From an uncultured Bacilli bacterium (GTDB taxonomy: Bacteria; Bacillota_I; Bacilli_A; RF39; UBA660): a stretch of 47,780 nucleotides of DNA. The notes under the pieces were generated by a model. The model was not told the DNA's origin and made no database searches. It worked only from the letters and a program-made list of their open reading frames with translations. The translations under genes and the position numbers were made by a program. The stretch is taken from the NCBI GenBank assembly GCA_934130175.1, contig CAKOXP010000012.1:1-47780 (forward strand), given 5' to 3'. This document shows positions 1 through 9,278 of this stretch, in pieces. Position 1 is the stretch's first letter. Each line of letters begins with the position of its first letter.

Positions 1-106
1 TTTTTGTGTTTAACTCAATTATACGACTTAAGTCTTTTTTTATATAGAATTTGTTTCACATCAATTGTATAACAACAGGAAAATCACTAAAAAAACGTAT
101 AAGATA

Positions 107-135
107 TTGACAAAAACGTATAATATATTTATAAT
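107..135 (+). promoter_or_regulatory. Promoter of the gatCAB-aspS operon
   Basis: A perfect sigma-A type promoter: TTGACA at 107-112, a 17-base spacer, and TATAAT at 130-135. The start of transcription should lie near 142, just before the T-box leader. Confidence 0.85.
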
Positions 136-141
136 TTAGTT

Positions 142-397
142 ACTTGCGTTGAAGGAGAAAAGTAAAATATTTGAAATTTTAGCGAGCTAGGATTTGGTGT
201 GAGCCTGGTAATGGATTTATTTGAAAGAACACTCTGGAGTTGTTTACCGAAAGCGTTTTAGCAAGTAGGCTAGACCGGAAGTATTACCGTTATTAATACA
301 TACTTAAAGTGATTATTAAAGGTTTACCTTTATAATAAATTGGGTGGTACCGCGGAAACACTAGTTTTCGTCCCTTTGTGGATGAACTAGTGTTTTT
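142..397 (+). promoter_or_regulatory. T-box riboswitch, probably tRNA-Asn specific
   Basis: The leader has the T-box hallmarks. A stem I region starts at 181 and the conserved T-box TGGGTGGTACCGCGG lies at 341-355. A terminator follows: the arm at 357-373 pairs with 380-394 and leads into a T run. T-box RNAs bind an uncharged tRNA and then let transcription continue. The specifier codon is probably AAC at 228-230 (Asn), read from its place just 5' of ACTCTGGAGT; this fits the downstream genes. A shift of the reading by a few bases would give another codon, for example GAA, so the specificity is less sure than the class. Confidence 0.9.
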
Positions 398-419
398 TGT
401 TTGATAGGAGGATTTAACG

Positions 420-710
420 ATGATAGAAAAAGAAAAGTTAAAGAAGTATGCCAAATTATTAATGTTTGATATGGATGAAGAAGAATATTCAACACTTCAA
501 GAAGAATTTGATATTATTTTGAAACAAATGGACTTAATAGCTAATATTCCTGATATAGAAAATGTTAAACCTATGACATTTCCATTTATAAATAAGGATG
601 CCAAATTAAGAGAAGATGTTGTAAAAGACTATTTAACAACAGATGAGGTTTTAGCAAATACTAAACATCAAGTAGATGATCAAGTAAAAATACCTAAGGT
701 GGTGGAATAA
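420..710 (+). CDS. gatC: Asp/Glu-tRNA amidotransferase subunit C
   Basis: Small subunit (96 residues, normal for GatC) of the GatCAB amidotransferase, which converts Asp-tRNA(Asn) and/or Glu-tRNA(Gln) to the amidated forms. GatC wraps around the A-B interface and stabilises the complex. The family look is an N-terminal helix pair rich in Leu and acidic residues, then the conserved stretch NVKPMTFPF near residue 50 and the LREDVV element near 62. The start is fixed by an AGGAGG site about 7 bases upstream. It is the first gene of gatC-gatA-gatB-aspS; gatA begins one base after its stop. The T-box leader directly upstream controls it. Confidence 0.93.
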   Translation: MIEKEKLKKYAKLLMFDMDEEEYSTLQEEFDIILKQMDLIANIPDIENVKPMTFPFINKDAKLREDVVKDYLTTDEVLANTKHQVDDQVKIPKVVE

Positions 711-711
711 G

Positions 712-2175
712 ATGTATAGAGGAAAAAGTATTACTGAATTAAGAGATTTAATTGATAATCAAGGTGTTAGTCCAGAAGAGATATTTAAAAGCGTAGTAGA
801 AGATTGCCACAAGTATCAAGATGAATATAATTCTTTTGTTACAATTATAGATAAATTCAAAATGAAAGCAAGAAAAGATACTTTAATTACTGGTATTCCC
901 TATGCTTTAAAAGATAATTTTTCAACAGCTAATATTTTAACAACATCATCATCTAATATTTTAAAAGATTATATTCCTGTATATGATGCGACTGTTTATA
1001 AAAAGTTAAAAAATGCTGGTGGAGTATTAGTTGGAAAAACAGTTTTAGATGAACTTGCTATGGGTGGAACTGGTACAACAGGTCATACTGGTGCAGTTAA
1101 AAATTCTTGGGATAAAACAAGAATGATAGGTGGTTCTAGTGCAGGATCAGCTTCAAGCGTTGCTTTAGGACTTGTTCCTTTTGCAATTGGTTCAGATACA
1201 GGAGACTCTATTCGTAAACCTGCCTCTTTAGGTGGTGTAGTTGGATTTAAACCAACATACGGAAGAATTTCTAGATATGGATTATTCGCTTTTGCATCTA
1301 GTCTTGATCATGTTGGCTGTTTAACAAGAAACGTTAAAGATGCTGCAATCGTAACAGATATTATTAAAGGTCAAGATGAAGCTGATATGACTAGCTTAAA
1401 AGATGATTTAAAAAACTATGTTGATACTTTAGAAAATGATATAAAGGGAAGAAAATTATTCTATATCAAAGAAGTATGTGATAAAGAACTATATAAGGAT
1501 AGTAATGATGAAGTATTAATGAAAGTATTAGATGACTTTTATAAAACTTTAGATAAATTAAGAGAAGAAGGATTTATTATTGAAGAAGTCTCAATTGATA
1601 AAAACTTACTCGAAGCAATATATCCATCATACATGAGCATTAGTTGTGCTGAAGCTACAAGTAATAATGCTAACTTAACAGGAATTCAATTTGGACCTAG
1701 ACCTGAGGGAGTAGCTTCTTATCAAGAGTTAATGATGAAGGCAAGAACCGAGGGATTTTCAGAGTTAATTAAAAGACGTTTCATTTTAGGAAGCTTCATT
1801 CTTCAAAAAGAAAACCAAGAAAAATTATTCTTAAATGCTTGTCGTGTTAGAAGATTAATTGTAGATAAAATTAATGATTTATTTAAAACTTATGATGGAA
1901 TGATTTTACCTGCAAGTGGTGGTATTGCTCCTAAATTTTCAGATAATTCAGAAAAACTATCAGATAGATATTTAATTTTAGAAAACCATCTAGCAATAGG
2001 TAACTTTGGAGGATTTCCTTCAATAACATTACCATTTACAATGGTTAACGATATGCCTGTTGGAATTAATTTAACTGGTAGAGTATGTGAAGATGATGTA
2101 GTTCTAAATATGGCTAATTACATTGAAAAAGTAACAGGACTAAAAGATATATATAGTAAGGTAGGTGAAGAGTAA
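712..2175 (+). CDS. gatA: Asp/Glu-tRNA amidotransferase subunit A (glutaminase)
   Basis: Amidase-signature subunit that frees ammonia from glutamine and channels it to GatB. The Ser-cisSer-Lys triad is readable: Lys67 in ALKDNF, Ser142 in GGSSAGSA, and Ser166 in SDTGDSIRKP. Their spacing (75 and 99 residues from the Lys) matches known GatA enzymes. At 487 residues the length is normal. One oddity is Asp165, where most GatA proteins have Gly (TGGS). A second subfamily of Firmicute GatA with TGDS appears to exist, so this looks like a lineage trait rather than damage. gatB starts on the last base of its stop (TAATG), which suggests translational coupling. Confidence 0.93.
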   Translation: MYRGKSITELRDLIDNQGVSPEEIFKSVVEDCHKYQDEYNSFVTIIDKFKMKARKDTLITGIPYALKDNFSTANILTTSSSNILKDYIPVYDATVYKKLKNAGGVLVGKTVLDELAMGGTGTTGHTGAVKNSWDKTRMIGGSSAGSASSVALGLVPFAIGSDTGDSIRKPASLGGVVGFKPTYGRISRYGLFAFASSLDHVGCLTRNVKDAAIVTDIIKGQDEADMTSLKDDLKNYVDTLENDIKGRKLFYIKEVCDKELYKDSNDEVLMKVLDDFYKTLDKLREEGFIIEEVSIDKNLLEAIYPSYMSISCAEATSNNANLTGIQFGPRPEGVASYQELMMKARTEGFSELIKRRFILGSFILQKENQEKLFLNACRVRRLIVDKINDLFKTYDGMILPASGGIAPKFSDNSEKLSDRYLILENHLAIGNFGGFPSITLPFTMVNDMPVGINLTGRVCEDDVVLNMANYIEKVTGLKDIYSKVGEE

Positions 2176-3614
2176 TGAAATACAAAGTTGTTATTGGACT
2201 AGAAGTTCACTGTGAACTTGAAACAAAATCAAAAAACTTTTCATCAGCACTAAATACATTTTCAAATATTCCAAATGAAAATGTCGCAACAGTTGATTTA
2301 GGATTACCTGGAATTTTACCTGTTGTTAATGAAGAAGCTGTAAGACGTGCCTTACTTACTGCAATGGCACTTAATTGTACTAATCCAGATGAAGTTATGT
2401 TTGATCGTAAAAACTATTTTTATCCAGATCTACCTAAGGGTTATCAAATTACTCAAGTTACTAAACCAATGGGAAGAAATGGTTATTTAGATGTTTTAGT
2501 AAATGGAAAATTAAAAAGAGTTTATATCCATCAATTACATCTAGAAGAAGATACAGCATCTCTAGAACATAGAAATACCTATTCTTTAATAGACTATAAT
2601 AGAAGTGGTATTCCTCTAATGGAAATAGTTACAGAACCTTGTATGGAAAGTGCAGATGAAGCAGTTAGATTCCTAGAAGAATTAAGAGATGTATTTATCT
2701 TTTTAGGAGTAAGTGAAGCTCGTAGTAACAAAGGTCAAATGAGATGCGACGTTAACATTTCCTTAATGGAAGAAGGTTCAGATAAACTTGGTACAAAAGT
2801 TGAAATGAAAAATATTAATGCTTTCAATAGTGTTAGGGAAGCAATCGAATATGAAATTAAAAGACAATCTGAACTTTTAGATAAGGGTGAAAAAATTGTT
2901 CAAGAAACTCGTCGTATTGCTGAAGATGGTAAAACTTACGCGATGAGAGAAAAAGTTGATGCTGTTGATTATAAATATTTTGTTGAACCAAATATTCCAC
3001 CAGTACCACTTAGTGATGAATATTTGAAATCTTTGAAGGATAGTCTTCCAGAATTAAAATTAGAAAGATATAATAAATATATTGAAAAATATGGATTATC
3101 AGAATATGATGCTTCTGTCTTATCTGCTAATAAAGAAACATCAGATTACTTTGAAGAGGTATTATCATATGGTTCTGATGTAGAATTAAGTGTTAACTTT
3201 GTAACAACTTCAATTCTATCAACTGTTAAAAAGTTAGAAGTAGATATTAAAGAGTTATTTATAACCCCTAAAATGTTAAGTGGTGTAATTGATTTAGTTC
3301 ATAAAGGTGATATGAGCTTGGATCATGGTAAAAAACTTTTATATAAAGCAATTGAAGAAGAAACAGATCCAGTAGAAATCGTAAAACGTGAAAACTTACA
3401 TCAAATAAATGATGAAGGTGAACTTTTAACATTAATTAGTGGATTAATGGATGAAAATCCTGAACAAGTAAGACAATATGTCGAAGATGATAATAAGGCG
3501 ATAATTAATTTCTTTATAGGTCAAACTATGAAAAAATCTAATCGTCAAGCTAATCCAAACAAATCGTTAGAAATAATTAAACAAGAATTAGAAAAGAGGA
3601 AAAATAATGCTTAA
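2175..3614 (+). CDS. gatB: Asp/Glu-tRNA amidotransferase subunit B
   Basis: The tRNA-binding and kinase/transamidase subunit of GatCAB, 479 residues, full length. It has the N-terminal GLEVHCEL motif, then FDRKNYFYPDLPKGYQITQ near residue 80, HLEEDTASLEH near 125, and a DYNRSGIPLMEIVTEP block near 143. The tail (from about 400) is the helical GatB/Yqey domain that contacts the tRNA elbow; it ends with GQTMKKSNRQANP. It starts on the last base of gatA and overlaps the start of aspS by 8 bases, so all four genes are tightly coupled. Confidence 0.94.
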   Translation: MKYKVVIGLEVHCELETKSKNFSSALNTFSNIPNENVATVDLGLPGILPVVNEEAVRRALLTAMALNCTNPDEVMFDRKNYFYPDLPKGYQITQVTKPMGRNGYLDVLVNGKLKRVYIHQLHLEEDTASLEHRNTYSLIDYNRSGIPLMEIVTEPCMESADEAVRFLEELRDVFIFLGVSEARSNKGQMRCDVNISLMEEGSDKLGTKVEMKNINAFNSVREAIEYEIKRQSELLDKGEKIVQETRRIAEDGKTYAMREKVDAVDYKYFVEPNIPPVPLSDEYLKSLKDSLPELKLERYNKYIEKYGLSEYDASVLSANKETSDYFEEVLSYGSDVELSVNFVTTSILSTVKKLEVDIKELFITPKMLSGVIDLVHKGDMSLDHGKKLLYKAIEEETDPVEIVKRENLHQINDEGELLTLISGLMDENPEQVRQYVEDDNKAIINFFIGQTMKKSNRQANPNKSLEIIKQELEKRKNNA

Positions 3615-5352
3615 TAATAAGTACAGAACACATATGTGTGGAACAATCGGAGAAAAAGAAGTAGGACAAAGTGTAAAAATAGCTGGATGGGTTGAAAATA
3701 TTAGAGACCATGGTGGAGTAATCTTTGTTGATATTAGAGATATGACTGGAGTTATCCAAACAGTTAGTAATGATGATTCTATCTTTGATGGTATTACACG
3801 TGAATCTAGTATTACTTTAAGTGGTACTATCAGAAAGCGTGATGAAGATGATTACAATGATCATATTGAAACAGGAACTATTGAACTTTTAGTAGATAGC
3901 TTAGAAGTTTTAGGTAAAAGTAAAAATGTTTTACCATTTGAAGTTATGACTTCTATGGATGTATCAGAAGATGTTAGATTAAAATATCGTTATCTAGATT
4001 TAAGAAATCCAAAAGTTAAGAATAATATTATCTTTAGAAGTAAAGTATTTGACTTTTTAAGAAAGATAATGAAAGAAGAAGGTTTCTTAGAATTACAAAC
4101 TCCAATCATAACTGCATCATCACCAGAAGGAGCAAGAGATTTTATTGTTCCATCTCGTAAATATCATGGTAAGTTTTATGCTCTACCTCAAGCTCCACAA
4201 CAATTTAAACAATTATTAATGTGTGGTGGTTTTGATAAGTATTTCCAAATCGCACCATGTTTCAGAGATGAAGATGCTAGAAGTGATAGACTTTATGGAG
4301 AATTCTATCAATTAGATTTTGAAATGGCTTTTGCTGAAGAAGAAGATGTTTTAAAATTAGGAGAATATGTATTCAGAAGTGTATTCAACGAATTTGGAAA
4401 AACTAAATTAGATGAAGCTCCATTTGTTCGCTTGTCTTATAAAGAATCTATGGAACGTTTTGGTACTGATAAACCAGACTTAAGAAATCCACTTGAAATT
4501 ATAGATTTAACAGATGTATTTGAAGAAACAACATTCCGTCCGTTTAGAGGAGTACCAGTAAAAGGTATTGTTGTTGAAGATATTGCTTCAAAATCAAATT
4601 CTTGGTTTAATGAATTAGGTGATTTCGCAAAAAGCATTGGAATGAGTGCTGGTGTTGGATATTTCAAAGTTAATGATGATATGTCTTTTGTTGGACCTAT
4701 TGATAAATTCTTAACTGATGATGAGAGAGAAGATTTAATTAAAGTTGGTAACTTAAAACCACAAAGTGTTATCTTCTTTATCGCAGATCGTAAAAATGCT
4801 TATAAGTTTGCAGGTCAAATCCGTGACGAATTGGGAAGAAAACTAGATTTAATTAATAAAGATGAATATAAATTCTGTATTGTAAAAGATTTCCCAATGT
4901 ATGAATGGAGTGAAGAAGAAGATAAATATATCTTTACACACAATCCATTTAGTATGCCTCAAGGTGGTATGAAAGATTTAACTACTAAAAATCCAGAAGA
5001 TATTTTAGCTTACCAATTCGATTTTGTATGTAATGGTATTGAAATGTCTAGTGGAGCAGTAAGAAACCATGATACAGAAATTATGAAAAAAGCTTTTTCT
5101 ATTGCTGGATATGAAGAAAGTGAAATTGAAAAAAGATTCAAAGCTTTATATGAAGCATTCAAGTATGGTGCTCCACCTCATGCAGGTATGGCACCTGGAA
5201 TTGATAGAATGTTAATGTTACTTTTAGACGAAGATAATATTCGTGAAACAGTAGCGTTCCCATTAAATGCTAGTGGGGCAGATCAGTTAATGCAAGCTCC
5301 TGGTGAAGTTAGTGAATTACAATTACGCGAAGCTCATATTAAAATAAGATAA
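3607..5352 (+). CDS. aspS: Aspartyl-tRNA synthetase, bacterial type, probably non-discriminating
   Basis: Class IIb synthetase of 581 residues. In order: an N-terminal OB-fold anticodon domain (GWVENIRDHGGVIFVDIRD), motif 2 (FRDEDARSDR near residue 219), a central bacterial insertion domain (about 280-410), and motif 3 (GMAPGIDRM near 527). It sits in one operon with gatCAB behind a probable Asn T-box. I therefore infer that it also charges tRNA(Asn) with Asp for GatCAB to amidate; no AsnRS gene is visible here. Two usually conserved places differ: APQQFKQ where SPQLFKQ is common, and SDRLYGEFYQLD around motif 2. The start overlaps the gatB stop. Confidence 0.93.
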   Translation: MLNNKYRTHMCGTIGEKEVGQSVKIAGWVENIRDHGGVIFVDIRDMTGVIQTVSNDDSIFDGITRESSITLSGTIRKRDEDDYNDHIETGTIELLVDSLEVLGKSKNVLPFEVMTSMDVSEDVRLKYRYLDLRNPKVKNNIIFRSKVFDFLRKIMKEEGFLELQTPIITASSPEGARDFIVPSRKYHGKFYALPQAPQQFKQLLMCGGFDKYFQIAPCFRDEDARSDRLYGEFYQLDFEMAFAEEEDVLKLGEYVFRSVFNEFGKTKLDEAPFVRLSYKESMERFGTDKPDLRNPLEIIDLTDVFEETTFRPFRGVPVKGIVVEDIASKSNSWFNELGDFAKSIGMSAGVGYFKVNDDMSFVGPIDKFLTDDEREDLIKVGNLKPQSVIFFIADRKNAYKFAGQIRDELGRKLDLINKDEYKFCIVKDFPMYEWSEEEDKYIFTHNPFSMPQGGMKDLTTKNPEDILAYQFDFVCNGIEMSSGAVRNHDTEIMKKAFSIAGYEESEIEKRFKALYEAFKYGAPPHAGMAPGIDRMLMLLLDEDNIRETVAFPLNASGADQLMQAPGEVSELQLREAHIKIR

Positions 5353-5360
5353 ATATAGAA

Positions 5361-5388
5361 ACACTTGATAATATCAGGCGTTTTTTTT
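5361..5388 (+). terminator. Terminator after aspS
   Basis: The arm at 5361-5369 pairs with 5373-5381 (one mismatch, one G-U), followed by eight T. Confidence 0.7.
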
Positions 5389-5412
5389 CTATGTTTAATT
5401 AAAAAAGCAATA

Positions 5413-5483
5413 TGAAACTTTTTTCAATTTAGTGTTGATTTTTTATAGAAAAAAGAATATAATCTTATATGAAAGAAGTTTCA
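5413..5483. promoter_or_regulatory. Pair of palindromic operators, TGAAA-N4-TTTCA
   Basis: Two 14-base sites of identical design, at 5413-5426 and 5470-5483, start 57 bases apart. The first sits upstream of the -35 box and the second just after the -10 box, over the expected transcription start. This is the arrangement expected of a repressor. The TetR-family gene at 8670, next to the pump it would control, is the natural candidate; that link is inferred. Confidence 0.6.
5435..5463 (+). promoter_or_regulatory. Promoter of the ABC efflux operon
   Basis: TTGATT at 5435-5440, a 17-base spacer, and TATAAT at 5458-5463. It lies exactly between two copies of one palindrome, so it is probably repressed. 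Confidence 0.75.
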
Positions 5484-5517
5484 CATAAAATGTTTTATAT
5501 ATAGAAGGAGAGTAGAA

Positions 5518-6228
5518 ATGAAAGATTTTATTGAATTTAAAAATGTCACTAAGACTTACGAGATTGGTGATGAAAAGTATAATGCCTTAGATGGTATAAG
5601 TTTTAAAATTTCCAAGGGTGAATTTGTTGTTATTCTAGGACCTAGTGGTGCTGGTAAATCAACATTATTAAATTTACTAGGAGGAATGGATCAAGCTACT
5701 AGTGGTAATATTATTATTGATGGAGAAAATATTGAAAAGTATAATGCTAATGAAATGAGTGAATATCGTGCTGAAAACGTTGGTTTTATCTTTCAATTTT
5801 ACAATATTTTACCAACATTAACTGTTTTGGAAAATGTTGAAATTGTAAAAGATATCGTAAAAAGACCACGTAGTGCTAAAAATATTTTAAAAGACGTTGG
5901 TCTTGAAAAACATATAACAAAATTCCCAAATCAATTATCAGGAGGAGAACAACAAAGAGTTTCAATTGCTCGTGCTATAGCTAAAAATCCTAAGATTTTA
6001 TTATGTGATGAACCAACAGGAGCACTTGATTCAAAAACTGGTGTTGAAGTTTTAAAACTATTAAAGAAATGTTGTGATGCTAACAATGGAGAAAATACAG
6101 TAGTTATCGTTACCCATAATGCTTTAATTGCTGAAATTGCTGATCGAGTTATTAGAATTAAAAATGGTCAAATTGATAGTGTTGTTGAAAATAAAAAACC
6201 AAAAAATATTGATGAGGTAGTGTGGTAA
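5518..6228 (+). CDS. ABC transporter ATP-binding protein (MacB/LolD type)
   Basis: ATPase of 236 residues that pairs with the FtsX-type permease starting 2 bases after its stop. It has a Walker A GPSGAGKST near residue 41, a Q-loop FQFYNILPTLT, the signature LSGGEQQRV near 141, Walker B ILLCDEPTGALD near 161, and a switch His in VTHN. This subfamily (MacB, LolD, BceA) does not run ordinary substrate transport: it drives mechanotransmission or export of peptides and antibiotics. The gene has a good AAGGAG site and a likely repressed promoter. The substrate is unknown; antimicrobial export or resistance is the usual role. Confidence 0.88.
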   Translation: MKDFIEFKNVTKTYEIGDEKYNALDGISFKISKGEFVVILGPSGAGKSTLLNLLGGMDQATSGNIIIDGENIEKYNANEMSEYRAENVGFIFQFYNILPTLTVLENVEIVKDIVKRPRSAKNILKDVGLEKHITKFPNQLSGGEQQRVSIARAIAKNPKILLCDEPTGALDSKTGVEVLKLLKKCCDANNGENTVVIVTHNALIAEIADRVIRIKNGQIDSVVENKKPKNIDEVVW

Positions 6229-6229
6229 T

Positions 6230-8590
6230 ATGTTAAGAAGAAAAATGCTTAGAGATATCAAAAATAATCTTAGTCAATTTATTACAATCTTCTTAATGGT
6301 ATTTATCGGAATTTTAGCTTATACAGGTATTGAAAGTTACATGATGGGAATGCAAAAAACTGCCGATAAGTTTTATAAAGAAAACAACCTACAAGATTTA
6401 AATGTAATTGGTGCCAACTTTACTACTAAAGATTTAGATGATATCAAGAAAATTAATCATGTTAAAGATGCAGAAGGAAAATTATCTATAACTGCTACAA
6501 CAGATAATGATAAAACTTTACTTGCTAATTTTATTGAATCAAATAATATTTCACAATTTTACATTGTAAAGGGTGAAAAATTCGATGTTAATAAAAAAGG
6601 TGTTTGGTTAGATAATTTTTATGCAGAAGAAAATAAACTAAAAATAGGTGATGAAATAACTATTAAATACGATGGTTATAGTTTTAAAGAAAAAATAGTT
6701 GGATTTATTAATGTCCCTGATCATGTTTATGATGTTAAAGATGAGTCAGAACTATATCCAGATCATGGTGAGTTTGGATTTGCTTATCTTTCTGCAAATG
6801 AGCTTGCTTCATATATAGAGCAAAAAGCTATGGATAAGTTAGGTGTTGATAAAGAAACTTTAGAAAAAATGAATTTTAATTATAAAGATGAATTAGTATT
6901 TAACTATGTTATGGTAGATGTTGATAAAAAGAAAAATACTGCTTCTGTAAAAGATGATATTGAAAAGAATGTTGAAAATGCTAAAGCTATTATTAAAATT
7001 GAAGACTCTTCATCTTATAAACAATATCAAGGAGAAATTGATGAAGGTAAAACTTATATTGGGGTATTTTCTGGATTATTTATCTTTATCGCAATGCTTT
7101 CAGTTATTACAACAATGACACGTGTAGTTAAAAACCAAAGAACTCAAATTGGAACTTTAAAAGCTTTAGGATTTAAAGATTATAAAATATTCTTACATTA
7201 TATGAGTTATGGTTTTTATATTTCATTGATGGCAGCTATTTTTGGTATTATTGCAGGTTACTATGGAATTGGTAATGTCTTTATTAATCTTGAAATGAGT
7301 TTCTTTGAAATACCAAATGGAGCTCCATCTTTAGAAATTGCCTCATTTATCTGTGCTATAGCCGTTATTTTTGCTGTAGTATTAGTAAGTTTCTTAGCAT
7401 GTCGTAAGCAATTAAATCAAACTCCAGCAGAGACATTAAGAAAGGATTCTCCAAAGGTAAAAACAGCATCTATTAATTTAACTACTAAGGGAATATTTAA
7501 GAAATTAAAATTTTCTAGCAAGTGGAACCTTAGAGATATGCTTAGAAATAAAGTTAGAACTATTACAGGAATTGTTGGTATTATAGGTTGTTGTATGTTA
7601 ATTGTATGTGCATTTGGAATGTTAGATAGTCTTAACTCTTTTGTAAAACTACAATTTAGAGATTTATATAATTTTGATTATAAATTAAATTTAAAAGAAG
7701 ATATTTCTAAAGAAAATTTAGAAAGTTTAAAATCTAAATATGGAAATAGTACTTCTAAATCTAATTTAATTGAAATAAAAGATTCTAAAGGAAATAAAAC
7801 ATCAAATAATGTCTTTATTACTGATGCTTCAGATAAAGTTAGATTTGTTGATAATAAGAAAAACTTTATTAAGCTTAGTCAAAAAGATGGTGTTTATATA
7901 ACTTATAAATTAGCTAAAAATGAAGGTTATAAATTAGGTGATACTATTACATGGCATCTTGTTGGAAGTAATAAATATTATAAGTCAAAAATTATTGGAT
8001 TTAATAAAGATCCTCAAAATCAAAATATGACTATTACTAGAAAATATTATGAAAAACTAGGTAATACTTATCAACCTGACTCTTTATATACAAATAAGAA
8101 TTTAAAAAATACTAAGGAAATTAAAAATGTTGAATTGATTCAAAACCTTGCCTCTTTAGAGGAAGGTATGAGTAAAATGTTATCTACAATGAAAACTATG
8201 ATTGTTTTAATTATAGGTATTGCAATTGTCTTAGGTGCTGTAATTATCTATAATATGGGAGTATTATCATATACTGAAAAACAATATCAATTCGCAACAT
8301 TAAAAGTCTTAGGATTTAAAGATAAACAAATTAGAAAAATATTTATTAAACAAAATAATATTATTGCAGTAATATCTATTATCTTAGGTTTACCAGCAGG
8401 ATACTATTTAACAGATTGGTTATTTAAAACAGCTATAGAAGAAAGCTATGACTTTGGCGCAAGTATTAGTATTATGACTTATATTTATGCTATAGTAGGT
8501 ACATTCTTAGTTTCTTATATAGTATCTAGATTTTTATCAAGAAAGATTAATTCTATAGATATGGTAACTAGTCTAAAAGGTAATGAATAA
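6230..8590 (+). CDS. ABC transporter permease, FtsX/MacB type, two FtsX domains
   Basis: Membrane partner of the preceding ATPase, 786 residues. Topology read from hydrophobicity: one N-terminal membrane helix (about 14-36); a large extracellular domain (about 40-270); three helices with an FtsX domain (about 275-395, containing KNQRTQIGTLKALGF); a second half with a helix near 445-467; an external domain (about 470-650); and a final three-helix FtsX domain containing EKQYQFATLKVLGF. The repeated xxQxxTLKxLGF coupling motif shows the internal duplication. It differs from BceB permeases, which have ten helices. A terminator follows. Confidence 0.88.
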   Translation: MLRRKMLRDIKNNLSQFITIFLMVFIGILAYTGIESYMMGMQKTADKFYKENNLQDLNVIGANFTTKDLDDIKKINHVKDAEGKLSITATTDNDKTLLANFIESNNISQFYIVKGEKFDVNKKGVWLDNFYAEENKLKIGDEITIKYDGYSFKEKIVGFINVPDHVYDVKDESELYPDHGEFGFAYLSANELASYIEQKAMDKLGVDKETLEKMNFNYKDELVFNYVMVDVDKKKNTASVKDDIEKNVENAKAIIKIEDSSSYKQYQGEIDEGKTYIGVFSGLFIFIAMLSVITTMTRVVKNQRTQIGTLKALGFKDYKIFLHYMSYGFYISLMAAIFGIIAGYYGIGNVFINLEMSFFEIPNGAPSLEIASFICAIAVIFAVVLVSFLACRKQLNQTPAETLRKDSPKVKTASINLTTKGIFKKLKFSSKWNLRDMLRNKVRTITGIVGIIGCCMLIVCAFGMLDSLNSFVKLQFRDLYNFDYKLNLKEDISKENLESLKSKYGNSTSKSNLIEIKDSKGNKTSNNVFITDASDKVRFVDNKKNFIKLSQKDGVYITYKLAKNEGYKLGDTITWHLVGSNKYYKSKIIGFNKDPQNQNMTITRKYYEKLGNTYQPDSLYTNKNLKNTKEIKNVELIQNLASLEEGMSKMLSTMKTMIVLIIGIAIVLGAVIIYNMGVLSYTEKQYQFATLKVLGFKDKQIRKIFIKQNNIIAVISIILGLPAGYYLTDWLFKTAIEESYDFGASISIMTYIYAIVGTFLVSYIVSRFLSRKINSIDMVTSLKGNE

Positions 8591-8610
8591 ATAATTTATT
8601 TAGAAAATAG

Positions 8611-8645
8611 AAAGAGTATGTTAAAATAATAATATACTCTTTTTG
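8611..8645 (+). terminator. Terminator between the ABC permease and tetR
   Basis: AAAGAGTAT at 8611-8619 pairs with ATACTCTTT at 8634-8642, followed by T residues. The T tract is short, so readthrough into tetR is possible. Confidence 0.65.
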
Positions 8646-8669
8646 AAATATTAAAAGTAGGTGATTTAA

Positions 8670-9269
8670 ATGGGAAAGGTAAGAGAACCAATTAAGAAAA
8701 ACTCTATTGAAAAGAAAAATAGAATAATAGAAAAAGGCTTTGAACTTATGTGTAATAGTGGATATCACAATGTTAGTTGTGTTGATATTGCTAAATATGC
8801 TAATGTGTCAACGGGAATAATTTATCAATATTTTAAAGATAAAAGAGATATTTTTCTAGAAGGTGTTAAAGATTATTCTAATAAGATAATGTTTCCTATG
8901 ATAGATATTTTAGATACAAAAGATTTTGATAAAGAAAATCTGGAAACAATTATTTCTAATATGATAGATAGTTTTATTAAAACTCATACAATGAGTAAAA
9001 ATGCCCATGAAGAATTAATGGCTATGAGTTGTCTAGATAAAGAAGTAGCTTCTTTATTTAATGAAAGTGAAATGACTATGACTAAAAAAATTTCTATTAT
9101 ACTTGAAAACAATAATATAAATGTTTGTGGTATTGAGGAAAAAATTCATATGATAATTGGTATTGTTGATAATTATTGTCATGAAGTTGTTTATCATAAA
9201 CATAAAGAATTAGATTATAAGGCTATGAAAAAATATGTAATTGATACTATTGTTTATTTATTAAAGTAG
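8670..9269 (+). CDS. TetR-family transcriptional regulator
   Basis: A 199-residue repressor-like protein. The N-terminal helix-turn-helix (about 20-65) is clear: GFELMCNSGYHNVSCVDIA, then STGIIYQYFKDKRDIF, the standard TetR recognition-helix ending. The C-terminal part (70-199) is an all-helical ligand and dimer domain with no conserved sequence. RBS AGGTGA lies 6 bases before the ATG. It lies next to the ABC pump and upstream of two DNA alkylation repair genes, which start within 10 bases of its stop. I infer that it represses the pump through the TGAAA-N4-TTTCA sites; the inducing ligand is unknown. Confidence 0.85.
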   Translation: MGKVREPIKKNSIEKKNRIIEKGFELMCNSGYHNVSCVDIAKYANVSTGIIYQYFKDKRDIFLEGVKDYSNKIMFPMIDILDTKDFDKENLETIISNMIDSFIKTHTMSKNAHEELMAMSCLDKEVASLFNESEMTMTKKISIILENNNINVCGIEEKIHMIIGIVDNYCHEVVYHKHKELDYKAMKKYVIDTIVYLLK

Positions 9270-9278
9270 GTGAGAAAT

